Assembly: GCA_029891345.1 (NCBI GenBank)
Contig: CM056999.1
Coordinates: 31,492,418 to 31,556,417 of the forward strand
DNA length: 64,000 nucleotides
Origin: Dryococelus australis
Lineage: Eukaryota; Arthropoda; Insecta; Phasmatodea; Phasmatidae
Direction of reading: 5' to 3'
The notes beneath the pieces are model-generated. The model saw only the letters and a list, made by a program, of their open reading frames with translations, was not told where the DNA came from and did not search any database. Position numbers and translations under genes: made by a program. The number at the start of each line of letters is the position of its first letter. Within the stretch, counting starts at the first letter, position 1. Shown piece after piece: positions 49,389 through 59,786 of this stretch.

Positions 49389-50578
49389 CACTATCGACCA
49401 AAAAGTAATTGGGCACCCCTGAAGATAAGTAATTCAGTACGTCAATTGACTTGTGTGGCCACCATACGCTGCAGGTCGGTGTAGTACCAGTTGACAAGGA
49501 GATGACACGAGGTGCAGAGCTATAGGACTTCTATAAGGGTGTGATTGTGGGCTGCCATCTCAGCGGGCTGTCTAGCCGGGCGATTGCACGGATGATAAAC
49601 AGGCCCAAATCAACGGTCGAATTCGTCCTGCGTAAGTGGAAGGTCGATGGGCATTGTGCCAATGCTGCATGTTCTGGGCGACCGGTCTTGATCGACAGAA
49701 ATCGCAGAACCCTGAAACGTGAAATTGTCAAAAATGGGGCACAACCCATGGCTACCATCCGACAGGAGTTTCATGCAGCAACAGGAATACCGGTTTCCAT
49801 TGGAACATTGCGTACAGAGGCCCACGGACTTGGATATTTTAGAAGAGCAGTTGCACATAAGCCCCATATCACGACAAGCAATAAATCTTGGCGACTCAGG
49901 TGGTGTTTGGACCATCGCAACTGGACACTGGAGCAGTGGAGTGATGAGTCGAGGTTTACAACCTTCCGGTCCGATGGACTTGTATGGGTGAGGCGTCTAC
50001 CCGGGGAACGGCTTCTGCCGGAGTATATAGTGCCAACTAGGAAATTTGGTGATGGTGGAGTGATGGTGTGGTGCTGTTTCACGGCCTTCGGCGTAGGACC
50101 GCCGATGTTTATCAGTGGTAGCATAAACACAGAGACATATTGCAACATTCTGGATATTTAAATGCTCCCAACATTGTGGCGTTTTTACGGAATGGACCCG
50201 TGTTACTTCCAGGATGACAATACCAGGTGCCATGTTTCAAGGGCTACTATGCAGTGGTACGCCGACAACAATGTTCGCCGATTGGACTGACTCGCCCAGA
50301 GCCGAGACTTCAACCCTATAGGACATATTTGGGACGAATTGGATCGCTGGGTGAGGGCTCGTCAGGAGCGGCTAAAATCCATTGCTCAACTCATGGAATG
50401 GTTGCAAGAGGAATGGCGACGAATCCCCGTGGATGTCCTGCAAACACTTGTAGAGAGCATGCCAGACAGGGTGGCTGCTGTTATAGCCGCAAGAGGTGGC
50501 CCTACGAAATTCTAACGGGGTGACAACCACCGAGCAAACATTGTGGACAGGTGCCCAGCTAATTTTTGGTCTTTAGTG
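49389..50578 (+). mobile_element. Full-length Tc1-like DNA transposon, 1190 bp
   Basis: Terminal inverted repeats of about 28 bp are seen: cactatcgaccaaaaagtaa at the left and, in reverse complement, cactaaagaccaaaaattag at the right, each followed by a tgggcacc word. The element is flanked by TA (49387-49388 and 50579-50580), the target duplication typical of Tc1/mariner. It holds a single full-length transposase frame with stops. Both ends match well, so the copy is young relative to most repeats here. Confidence 0.93.
49502..50515 (+). pseudogene. Tc1-like transposase with three nonsense codons
   Basis: From ATG 49502 to TAA 50513 one uninterrupted frame of 337 codons covers the usual Tc1 length with no frameshift. 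Domains in order are an N-terminal paired-like HTH (LSSRAIARMINRPKSTVEFV, residues about 20-40), a GRPVLIDRN AT-hook-like linker, then the DDE catalytic core with WSDESRF (first Asp), FQDDNTRCH (second Asp) and DFNPIGHIWDEL (Glu), spaced as DD34E. Three in-frame stops spoil it: TAG 49523-49525 near the start, TAA 50159-50161 in mid-core, and TGA 50279-50287 region, where the family usually has Trp in the LDW word. No activity is expected, but the protein could be supplied in trans by another copy, and the inverted repeats remain usable. Confidence 0.92.
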
Positions 50579-50584
50579 TACAAT

Positions 50585-51529
50585 ACAACTTTGTAATGCG
50601 GACACTTAAAAGAAATAAAATACTTTTCTGCTATGAAAACACTCAGACAGTATAAGCCACTATTGCTATTTATCACTTGAAAGGTTCAAGTGCTAGGTAA
50701 ACTGGACACCTCATACATTTTTATTTATGAAATAATGGTAGTAAATGTTACCGATTATCTTTTAGTTAGTTGATAATTATCCATAGGTATACATAAACGA
50801 AAAAAAACCTCAAATTGCAGGTTCCATATAACATATTTTAATTATTTGTTTAAATTTGTCAACAGAACAACAGAACACTACGAGTTAAACTCGCACTGAA
50901 TGCTTGTTTCAAAACAATTTGTTTTCTTGATCAAAGTTTATGACTATAACCAAAGGAACCTGAAGTGCACTCAGCACAAGATATAAATTTAATTTTAGCG
51001 TAGAAATTAGTATTTACTGTTATATAGATCGCAATTAACAAAGCGATATTTAAAAGAATAATTTTACCTTTTTACATTTGACAACATAAAAATTTAGTGA
51101 ATAAAGTTCATGTAACATTAACATATTCCCCGTGGTCAAGACAATAATCCAAATATCAAAACAGTGTTCGCTGGATCTAGAATATAGCCGTTATATCCAT
51201 AGGTTCCGTATAGTTAGTTCTTGAACAAAAGGATAGGGGGCCTACTAATCCCGAAAAAAATCTTCGTGACTCAGGATGCAGAAATTTATTAAACATGGAA
51301 CCAAAAACATCTTCTACACTCTTTAACTGCAAATTCTTGTAAGCTAGAAATTATTTAACATTGGAAGGTAAACATCTTCCCTCTGGAACATATTTAAAAA
51401 AATCGCAGAAATGAATACTTGTTCCAGAGCAATGCGAAAGTGTCACGTACTAACGGAGAAAAGACTGATGCTGTACTCACCAATCTCGGAGGGAAGAGAA
51501 GACTCGACTCACATTTTAAATATAACAGA

Positions 51530-51530
<1 letters not shown>
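50585..51530. other. Region without recognisable genes
   Basis: AT-rich DNA. No supported feature. Confidence 0.45.

Positions 51531-51533
<3 letters not shown>

Positions 51534-51560
<27 letters not shown>
51534..51560. repeat. Poly-T tract
   Basis: 27 consecutive T. It may be the A-tail of a minus-strand retroposon, but no element body was identified beside it. Confidence 0.85.
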
Positions 51561-51599
51561 CACTATACCTTATGAGGTGAAACAACTAAATCACTAAAC

Positions 51600-52280
51600 A
51601 GGCACAAGACCATTACATTCCTGTGTAACCTCTCCACACACGGGGGCACTCACCGTACACGTTATGTTGACTTCAGGTTAGAGTCACGTGTGTCGCAAAA
51701 ATGGTATGCTGAGGCTCACTAAGATTGCGCGCTGCACGTGGCCACAAAGGTATAGGCTGTTCACGGTAAAGTGAGCACTTTTTAAGGCCGTCCCAACAGG
51801 TTTAACCATTAATAAATATATATTATTGCAGCATCGGGCATTACATTTTGAGGGTGGTGAAATGTATACACTGTGTTAATTCGTCACAAAGTAATGGTTA
51901 TATTAAAAAGCAGTAGGATATGGAAATAGAATGAAAGAAAAAATATATAAGGTCCTTAAAAAGTGCTCACTTTACCGTGAACAGCCTATAGCTAACTTTA
52001 TTACAGCGTTCGTTCCTAGACTGTGCTGGGGGCTAGAAAAAGCTGGTTTCTCGAGTGCAAAAGGCAGACTTTTTTCGCTAAACAGCGGACACAGCTAAAT
52101 ATAACTACAGCCTGCAGCGGCTCTTGCCGAGGTCTGCGGCGAATGAAATAACACGCGAATACATAACTGAAATGGACATGGCAGCGCCGAGTGCATCTGC
52201 TATCCAACCTGAAGGAGTCGGTGAACCCTGGCCGAGTGCACTGCGTCTTGCCCGCTGCCATCTAGCTGCCCACCCAGTTA
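51600..52280. other. CpG-containing unique-looking stretch split by a MITE
   Basis: Both sides of the MITE (51600-51750 and 51991-52280) are richer in G, C and CpG than their surroundings. An 81-codon frame on the minus strand (52016-52261) has no known relatives. It might be a host exon or promoter region, but this is only a compositional hint. Confidence 0.25.
51751..51990. mobile_element. TA-flanked MITE, 236 bp
   Basis: Near-perfect terminal inverted repeats of about 37 bp. Both begin taggctgttcacggtaaagt and continue gagcactttttaagg, with a one-base difference near the inner end. TA lies immediately outside each (51751-51752 and 51989-51990). The interior is AT-rich and non-coding. TA duplication and length fit a Tc1/mariner-derived MITE. 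The near identity of the arms suggests recent insertion. Confidence 0.88.
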
Positions 52281-52289
52281 ACTAAATCC

Positions 52290-53110
52290 GCTTCAAAAAC
52301 GACTACAAACCAAATTTTAAAAAATTTTTAATTGTAGATAACAAAAAACCTCTACAATGCACTATTTGCGATCTCTTGCCTGAATGGAAATCAAATTTAC
52401 ATTTCAACTAAGCATGCCATAATTCGAGTGGAGTGCGTACATAAAACTGAAATACAACGAAAATGCCCTAAACGTTATCGAAATATATACAGGATATCAC
52501 CAATCCACAAACGACATCAGCAGACTAATTTAATTTACAAAAATAAATATTCCACACCAAAAAATTGTAATCCCCTAATAAAAATTTTTTGTGTTCCCTC
52601 TACCTAGGTTAGAACCTAAATTAGCCCAGAACTGAACTGAATTAATTTTCAATGCATGCATACAAAAGCGATATATTAAAACCTTCAGAACTACTATAGG
52701 AGCCCTAATAAGGAATATCTCCACATTGGCATAAAATATACCAGCATACTGACCCTAATAGTTATGCCAAATCATGCAATATACATAATTCGGTCAACAC
52801 TGAAAAATATTGTGCCACAAAATTTTTGAAAAATTTTTGCTTCATTTATCTTCCCCCAAAAAACCCTCATTTTCTCTCTGTGTTCCAGCCAAACACCTAC
52901 GTCCGCACTACCGCTTCAAGGTCTTCTAAGGCCCCTCTAGCACTCAATTTATCCATACTCATAGCAGCGGACATAACCCGCAGAGTCCAGAGACTAATAA
53001 ACAGCATTGAAATTGGCAAAGTCCCGTTCAGTCTACTGCGGTGCACAATGAAAATAATCCTAAGTGATCACTGAGTCAGCCAGTAAGTGAACATGAAAGA
53101 GTCCAACTAT
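52290..53110. other. Region without recognisable genes
   Basis: AT-rich, no supported gene. The outer end of the gypsy LTR may lie in or just below this segment but could not be fixed. Confidence 0.35.
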
Positions 53111-53119
53111 TCCTCCTGG

Positions 53120-53480
53120 GAATTCGTCTAAGTCCCACTCGGGCCACGATCACAGGTCAAGTTCTCTTCTTTGCGGAAAATAAACAGTCCCCTTTCAATG
53201 TCAAATTTTGGCTAAGTCCCACATCTGATGTTAATGTTTCTGAGTCAACTTGACGCATTATAAAAAAATATTCAGAGTTCGCACTCCTCTGCCAAAATTT
53301 TAAATGTCCACAATCAACTCTCAATGAACATTTTTCAAAATCCCACACTCCTCCCGGGCAAGAATTTTTCAAAGTCCACACTCTATTTCTGATGAAATTT
53401 TTCTAAGTCCCGCGGTACTCCTAAGAGAAATTTCTAAGTCCGCACTTCTCCTGAGGGAAAATCAACTAAGTCTGCAGTTA
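53120..53480. repeat. Degenerate tandem repeat, aagtccgcactcctc type
   Basis: The phrase ctaagtcccgc/aaagtccacactcc/aagtccgcacttctcc recurs at irregular 32-45-bp steps, clearest at 53369, 53405, 53437 and 53468. It lies downstream of the LTR TATA box in element orientation, so it may belong to the element R-U5 or leader. Confidence 0.5.
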
Positions 53481-53489
53481 CATTACTTC

Positions 53490-54204
53490 TGTTGAGACCA
53501 TCACTTATCTTCCAGCTGAAGTGCAGCCTCTTGATGCACTCTAGGAAGGGTCCACTCAACGTAGATTTCCATCTTTCGGCGGGAGATGAGTACCCTGAAT
53601 GCCGCTCGCACACCCGTATATATACTGCTCCGAATCACCATCAGCCACCCACCCCTTCCCAGGGGCTTCGGTGACCGAGCAGTTAGCCCGCTCGCTTCTC
53701 ACCAAGGCGATCCGAATTCAACCCTCGGCGGGGTCACTCCGGATTTTCGCATGTGGGGATCGTGCCGGACGATGTCGTTGGTCGGTGGTTTTCCTCGGGG
53801 ATCTCTCGTTTCCCCAGCCCTTTCATTCCGGCGCTGTTCCATTCTCACCTAAAAATACCCCTCATCGGCTCTCAAAACCACGATGTTAAGAACCGCCCAA
53901 ATTTCTTCACTCACTCACGTACCCCTTCCCCAATATCACCTCCTCAGCGCCACCTTTACATAATGAGCGCCATCTATAAATAGCATGCGCCATCTATTCT
54001 TGAAAAGCCTTTTCCCAATGGCACAAAAAATTAAACCAAGTCGCTGGAGACCACATTCTGATCACCTGCGATCTTCAGAGCCGCAACTTGCAAAACACTC
54101 CTGCTTGGCAGGAAACCAGCCACCAGGCTTCCCAATGCAAAATATGCTAAAATGAAATACACATAGCCTTGCCTTTACTCTTTCGTTACGGAACCTCCGT
54201 CACA
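53490..54204 (-). repeat. Ty3/gypsy 3' LTR (U3 part certain, inner end not fixed)
   Basis: On the minus strand the LTR starts tgtgacggaggttcc (54204 down) straight after a polypurine tract. About 580 bp in lies a TATA box, gtatatatac (53616-53625), followed by an initiator-like stretch. This is the order U3, TATA, R expected of an LTR. The U5 end was not recognised, so the stated lower limit is a minimum. No second LTR is in the window. Confidence 0.55.
53655..53878 (+). repeat. SINE with tRNA-like head and conserved core
   Basis: The A-box region gtgaccgagcagttagc (53671-53687) and B-box-like cgaattcaacc (53713-53723) are followed by a G/C-rich body with gtgggga...cgatgtcgttggtcggtggttttcct words (shown only in part), and gtttccccagcc. 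Such a body with a ggttttcc/ggtttcccc core is common in arthropod SINEs. It is GC-rich against its surroundings and lies within the LTR U3, so either it inserted there or the LTR shares the sequence. Confidence 0.6.
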
Positions 54205-54216
54205 TCCTTCCCCCAT
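54205..54216 (-). promoter_or_regulatory. Polypurine tract of gypsy element
   Basis: On the minus strand atgggggaagga directly precedes the tgtgacgg LTR start. The purine run primes plus-strand DNA synthesis in LTR retrotransposons. Confidence 0.6.
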
Positions 54217-54269
54217 TAAAATTAAACACACTCAGCACACAAAAATTACCCATCACTGATTGAACCATT

Positions 54270-56550
54270 TAACACTACTCATATGAGCCTTTTGTGGTCC
54301 TGTAGATCTTCCAAGAGAAGAGTCACGGGCGTGAGGAAAGATGACATTTTGTAGGGGCCTACCCATTTAGGGGCTAGCTTAACCACGAATTAATCTACGT
54401 TTGAAGATAAGGAATGTGCTTCAACCAACACTAAATCACCTACCTTAAAAGAGACTTTGCCCATTTGTCAAATAATAACTTTTCCTCAACAGCTCATGAT
54501 ACCCTTCCAGAATTCCCATCACTTCCTTTCTCATCTACTCCATGTCCTGCATATGCACAGAATCCCACTCAGGGCCATTCAATGACCATGCGATTAACAA
54601 AAGATGCAGCAACCTCCACTCAAAAAAGAACTCAGCTGGGGCATGCATGGTGGCTTCACTGACTACGTTATTAAAACATAAACCTAAATAAGACAACACT
54701 TCATCCCACTTCCTCTGCGATCCCTGCTGAAAAATCCGTAGCGCCACTTCCAAATTCCAATTGCGTCACTGCACTGATTTAGCCTGAGGGTGGTATGGAG
54801 AGGTGAAAACCAACTTAACTCCCCAGCTAACATGTCCCCTGAACTAAAGTATGCTGCATTTTCGAAAACCATGTAGGCAAGGTATCCTAATAAAGCAAAC
54901 AGACTCATTCTCAGCGCCTTACATATCTTAGCCGATTTTACCGATCGCAGGGAGAAGAAAATTGAGTTTGGTTGTGTTGGGGACACTGCAGTTTGATTTG
55001 TGTGAATATGTCTGCTTGACGCAATCGGACGCCTTGATGTTTATTTTATGTTCCCGTTATATCTTCACTCAATCATATGGGGTTTTATGGGTATCACTGG
55101 ATTGCTATTGATTTGCTCTTTCCAACCGTATGCGATTTTTGGATTTCGACTTGGCTTTTTGACGAGTATAAGCCGAAATTATGTTAAGTTTTCTTAATTT
55201 ATTACATTAAATGCATACAATTTTTCCATAACCGCACCACACAAACTTTTTTATACACACAATCGATTGATGTTGACGAGATCTGTTGACTGAAACCTTA
55301 ACAAGTGTCGTAGTTTCCTAGCCAAAAGTTATTCTACACTGAAGTTATGAGACACTGCGAAATGAACTCAAAATTGTGGCGTGCCCCCTCCCCTTCCCGC
55401 CTCCCAAAAAAACCATCAGCCAAGCGCGATGCTTCGCAGTCCTCACACTCAACGTATCATATTTTTTGATCCTTTGGCAATCAAGTGGTGTAATTGAATT
55501 TTGAATGTAGACAATAGATTTGAAGCTGCAATGCCAAACTGTATCCCCCGATTTCATTATCATCGGATTTTCTGGATTGCCTCCCAATATTGTTGCAAAT
55601 TTAAAGACGAATTCACGTCTAAAGGAGAAGTATCGGTCGAAACCGATACCTGGAACCAGTATCGGAACAACACCTTGATATTTATTTTACGTTCTCAGCA
55701 TTGCTTCATTCGTTCATATGGGGTTTTATGGGAACCACTGGATTGCTTTTAGATTTTTCTTTCCAACTGTGTACGAATTCTGTTGTCGACTTGGATTTTG
55801 ATGAGTATAGGCTGAAAATGTCCTAAGTTTTTTTAATTTTTTACATCTAACCAATACAATTTCACCATAACGCCACCATACAAAAGTTTTTATACTCAAA
55901 AACTATTGTTCATGATAATAGCTGTCGATTAAAACTCAAACGAGTATTGTAGCTTCTCCTAGTAAAAAGATATACTGAGCGGAAGTTATGAGATGTGGCA
56001 AAACGAACTCAAAATTGCGGCGCCCCTCCCCCATCGCCACGTTCAATGCTTTGCAGTCCTCACTCAACGTAACATATTAACTGATCCTTTGGCAATCGAT
56101 TGGTGTAATTGAATTTTGTATGTAGACGATAGATTCGGAGCTGCAACACCAAACTGTATCACCCGATTATGTTATCGTCGGATTTTATGGATTGCCTCCC
56201 ACTATGGTTGCAAATTTAAAGACATATTCAAGTAAAAAAAGACACAAACTTAGTAAAACTATCCAACCCCACAAGTATTCAAACGAAGAAATCTGAAACA
56301 CTTCCAGGCAAAGGACCCACTATGTCAACATGCACACATTCCCAATGAAACCTTACAACTGACACTGCATAGTTTCCACTATTTGGGTATTTCGGGCCTT
56401 AGTAAATTGGCATTCCTCATATACATGAACCCAATCTTATATCTCCCTCCTCATCCCTGGCCACACGAAAATTTCTTGAAAGTGTTTTATAGTTCGATCA
56501 TACTCCACATGACCCCCAACCATGTAATCGTGGTAATGTATTTTCTGGCA
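54270..56550 (-). pseudogene. Ty3/gypsy integrase, split by a 1.27-kb insert
   Basis: Leftwards from 56550 the frame shows the zinc-binding N-terminus (HYHDY, GGH, IFVWPGMRREI, then ECQFTK). It continues through VHVDIVGPL-like text with the first catalytic Asp (56324-56326) and GWIVLL-like text, until about 56240. There foreign DNA begins. The integrase resumes near 54960 with SLRSVKSAKICKAL and MVFENAAYF, where the second catalytic Asp is Glu (54861-54863), then QQGSQRKWDEVLSYLGL and VSEATMHAPAEFFF. The third catalytic Glu position reads Gln and is followed by a stop. The C-terminal GPY/F module is recognisable (KLAPKWVGPYKM, 54350-54388). Reverse transcriptase and RNase H are absent upstream, so the copy is 5'-truncated as well as frame-broken. 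A retrotransposon relative, not an active element. Confidence 0.8.
54965..56238. repeat. Insert in integrase: tandem duplication, 641-bp period
   Basis: Copy 1 (55032-55612) and copy 2 (55673-56228) share ccttgatgtttattttatg/ccttgatatttattttacg, catatggggttttatggg, gtttgtatgtagacgat-like words, gcaaatttaaagac and many others, at an offset of 641 bp. The intervening 60 bp holds a cggtcgaaaccg inverted word. No transposase. Each copy has a C-rich run (about 55384 and 56026). The pair sits precisely inside the integrase coding sequence. Confidence 0.8.
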
Positions 56551-56559
56551 AAACATGAG

Positions 56560-57090
56560 CTAGCTTTATGTTTTAATCAGTATGCAAGTAATGCATACTC
56601 AAAGGTTAACATGTAATTCTAAATATATATATTTAGTGGTTGACATCTGGATGCATAAGTGTTGTGGCTCTGGTTTATATATGCAAGTAATACAACATGT
56701 GTGGCAGGTCTTCTGATAGGCACCTACCAGATAGCTAACTGCTTTGCTGGAGTGTCTTGAGTGGGGCCTATGTGTCCTTCATGAGGTGCCGAAGGTTTGC
56801 ACACGTGTTGACAGACTGCTTACCCTTCAGCATGTACTATCCACAATGTGGTTACATTATGTGTTTCGCCAGTGAAGTAGGCGCTAACAGTTTTGTAACA
56901 TACATGGCACTTGGTGACTGACCGGAAATTAAAAAGTTAAAAAAAAAAGCTTCACTGTTTGCAGATGCTACACTTAGACATTCTACGCAAGTACACAAGC
57001 TTCGAGGCTTATTGCATGTGCATGACATTTTCAGAACTTTTAGCATGTGCTTGACAAGTATATGGTACTGGTGTATGTGTTTATATGTGA
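56560..57090. other. Region without recognisable genes
   Basis: AT-rich DNA between the gypsy fragment and the minisatellite. The phrase tatgcaagtaat recurs at 56580 and 56680. No supported feature. Confidence 0.4.
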
Positions 57091-57094
57091 GTGA

Positions 57095-57548
57095 TGTGGG
57101 GGCAACGGTGATGTAGTAACTAGACACCCACGAGTGGGGCTGCAGTGATGTGGTGGCTAGCACAATATCAAGTGGGGGCAGCAGACATGCAGTGGCTAGA
57201 GCACTTCTCAAGTAGGGGTTGCATTGGGGGCCGCAGTCATGCATTTCCTAGAGCACTCTCTCAAGTGGAGCCACAGTCGTTTAGTGGATAGAGCACTCTT
57301 GCTCAAGTGGGGGCTGCGGTTGTGTAGTGGCTACAGCACTCACTCAAGTGGTGCCATTGTGATATTCCATGCCATTTTAACTACTATCTGGGGGCCACAG
57401 TGAATAAGTGAGTAGAGCTCTTCCATGTGGGGCCACAGTGATGTATTTGCTAGAGCAATACCAAGTGGGACTGCAGTCATGCAATGGCTAGAGCACCCAC
57501 AAGTGGGACCGCAGTGATGTGGTGGCTAGAGCAATACCGTGTGATATT
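57095..57548. repeat. Minisatellite, about 40-46-bp unit, A-box-like
   Basis: About ten imperfect units of the form gggactgcagtgatg, then agtggctagagcac, then caagt. The gtggctagagca word resembles a pol III A box, so the array may have grown from a tRNA-like piece. A 130-codon frame on the minus strand (56852-57244) only reflects the repeat. Confidence 0.75.
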
Positions 57549-57919
57549 ACATGTCAACTACATATTTCCCTAGATTTCCTTCCCACTTATATCTATGAAA
57601 TAAATATTTATAACATATTTCCCCCCCATTATTACCAGAGGACTGTTTTGTCCCTCACTCTATCAAGTGGTGGTGATTGAACGACTGTGTAAGGCGTACT
57701 TGGGAGTGCTCTGTGAAAACATACTCAAGCAAAAACTGTCTCAAAAGATGTTAAGTTTGTTTTACTATCCCCTTGCTGAATTCTTATGCTACCAATTGTT
57801 CCATAGGGTTTCTTCTCCACAGGCTATGGCTTTGTGTGCATGCAGTGTTGATCAGTGCTCCTTCACCCCCAACCCAGATGCGAAGAAGAAGATTGTTGCT
57901 GTTTGTTGAATTATCCTTT

Positions 57920-58345
57920 CATGATGGCAACTTTGCATCGAACCTTCTCTTTCGCTTCTTCACAATCATTTTCTTCATCACAACCAACATCACCAGCACC
58001 ATATGCCATTTTATTGTTATTGTCTATGATTGACCCATCTCAGCCACCTAGTCATTTACATACAGCAGCTTCCATACTGTGGCCAGCACTGATATGCAGA
58101 TTCTGCAACAAGGTGTTTCTTGGTCATCATAATGAATTTTGCCATGAACATAACTGTGCATTCAACCCATTCTGTAAAGACAGCACATTTTCATGTGTTG
58201 TGGGAAGATATTTGCCTGCACTGATAAAATCACTAGTCACCATGATACATGCACAAGGCTGATCAAGCAAGTTGCATCAACACATTGCAAGTTCTGTAAC
58301 ACAAGTTTTTATCATACTAGCGATGGTAGACACAATTAATGCAGG
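57920..58345 (+). pseudogene. N-terminal zinc-finger part of Polinton-type polymerase
   Basis: A Ser/Pro-rich stretch (SFASSQSFSSSQPTSP, about 57950-58000) leads into C2HC fingers. The first is complete: CRFC, twelve residues, then HEHNC (58096-58158). The second is read one frame over: GKIFACTDKITS, then HHDTC (58200-58256), with its first Cys pair disturbed by the indel. The third (CKFC, TSFYHTSDGRH, 58285-58335) is followed by a stop. The spacing C-x2-C-x12-H-x3-C equals that at 17.2 kb. The block ends about 130 bp before the polymerase N-terminal domain and has a similar decay pattern. It is inferred to be the same gene, possibly with finger-guided target choice or capsid packaging as its job, neither of which can be seen here. 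Confidence 0.55.
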
Positions 58346-58476
58346 TATTGGACCAATTACAATGCAGAGTCACTGGAGTGGGGACCTTAAGATATCAGTA
58401 TACTCATAAGTATAAACTATGTGCTCACTGCACAAAGTAAACCAGACCTGCCCCTCCACCAGCTAAAAATGCTCAT

Positions 58477-59775
58477 ATGTCGGAACCCCAGCCTGGACCA
58501 TCCAATGCTCTACAGCCCTTTGCGCCTGCAAAACCGATCACCAGCGAGGAACACCACTGCTTGGCCATCATTAATTGGACTGGTGCAGCCAATGAGCATG
58601 GCTTTGTAGCATCAGAGATGATGAGGGCATATAATGCGGACAATACATCGAACAATTCCGTAGACAATTGTGGCTACCTCGAGCATATGAAGGTTAGTAT
58701 GATTGGCCAACTGGAGCAGGATATTGTGGACCCAGGGCCCCATTAAGTTCAAAATTTTCCTCAAGTGCACTTATGGTAAGCCCAAGCCACATGAAGATGA
58801 GACAGACCAGCATGCCTTCAAGATGAGGAACATTTCTCTTTTCGATGCAGCCAATATGGAAGATGCTGATACAAATGCCATTGCAAAGATATGCCAGGAA
58901 GAGGATGAGAATGTAGGGAAGGGTAGCAGCTGGACCTGGACGATTGTGAAGGGGATCCAAATGCTATACAGAGGGGGTGAATTGTGAAAATGTCAACCAG
59001 TGATACTGTGACCTGAAGACATGATTCTACTTCACCTGCCTGGAGTTTCCGGCACCTCTGTGTCAGATATCTCTGTTCGAGAGGAAGAACCTTGGGGTCA
59101 GTGTTAATGTCCACACTCATTAGGAAGACTGCAAAGATTATCCCAATAAGGGTATCGAAGGAAGAACAGGCTAAGAACTTTGATATATTCTTCATGATGA
59201 CTGCAGATGGCAATTTGTATTACTGCTACATGGCTGATTTCTCCTGCCTTGTATGCTTGCAGGTGACTGCCCACAAATAGCCTGTTTGTAAGACATACCT
59301 GTGGACATACGATGACCATGAGCAGGTTACAGCTCAGCAGTGCTGCGATTCTGGCATAGCACAAAAGGAATTGTAATGACCATACTAACATATGATCCAA
59401 CATACCAGGAATGGAAAATGGCAAGCCTACAGTGCTCAAATTTCAGAATTAACATAACATCTATAATGTATGTATAGTCATGTGCGCCGATTTTGAAGCA
59501 TTGCTGGCCCAATGAAGACATGCCAGCCAGACAAGGTGATGTCATATCCCTAAAAGTACCAACATTACATGCCCCAAAGCTATGGGGTATATATCCTGGT
59601 GGACAATGATCTCATACAAGCACCTAAGACAGCGAGGTTCCCAATCAAAGTGGAATTCTACACCAGGGAGAGTGGGGCGAAGTTCATGGATGAGATCATT
59701 AGGACATACACTCTGGCGAAGGAGCTATAAAGCCAGTGCGAGTCGATGCATCCATTTCCCCAGTAGCAAAATTTT
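58477..59775 (+). pseudogene. Polinton-like DNA polymerase B, N-terminal and exonuclease I part
   Basis: Protein-primed B-family polymerase of Polinton elements. In order: a Pro-rich linker (QPGPSNALQPF); a domain with IKFKIFLKCTYGKP (about 58742-58785, after a frameshift from the previous frame); GSSWTWTIVKGIQ near 58930 (the conserved Gly-Ser-Gly-Trp region); after several frame changes IIPIRVSKEE and NLYYCYMADFSCLV (59128-59262); then CADFEAL with the exonuclease I acidic pair (59485-59500); and a fragment VEFYTRESGAKFMDEII near 59660-59710. At least four frameshifts and many stops. Coding breaks off near 59775 into repeat DNA and resumes at about 62560. The residues named are seen. The family assignment rests on their order. 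Confidence 0.72.
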
Positions 59776-59786
59776 ATTGTCCCATC

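Noticed and set aside
56852..57244. 130-codon minus-strand frame
   Set aside because: Lies mostly in the 40-46-bp minisatellite. The peptide repeats with the DNA unit.
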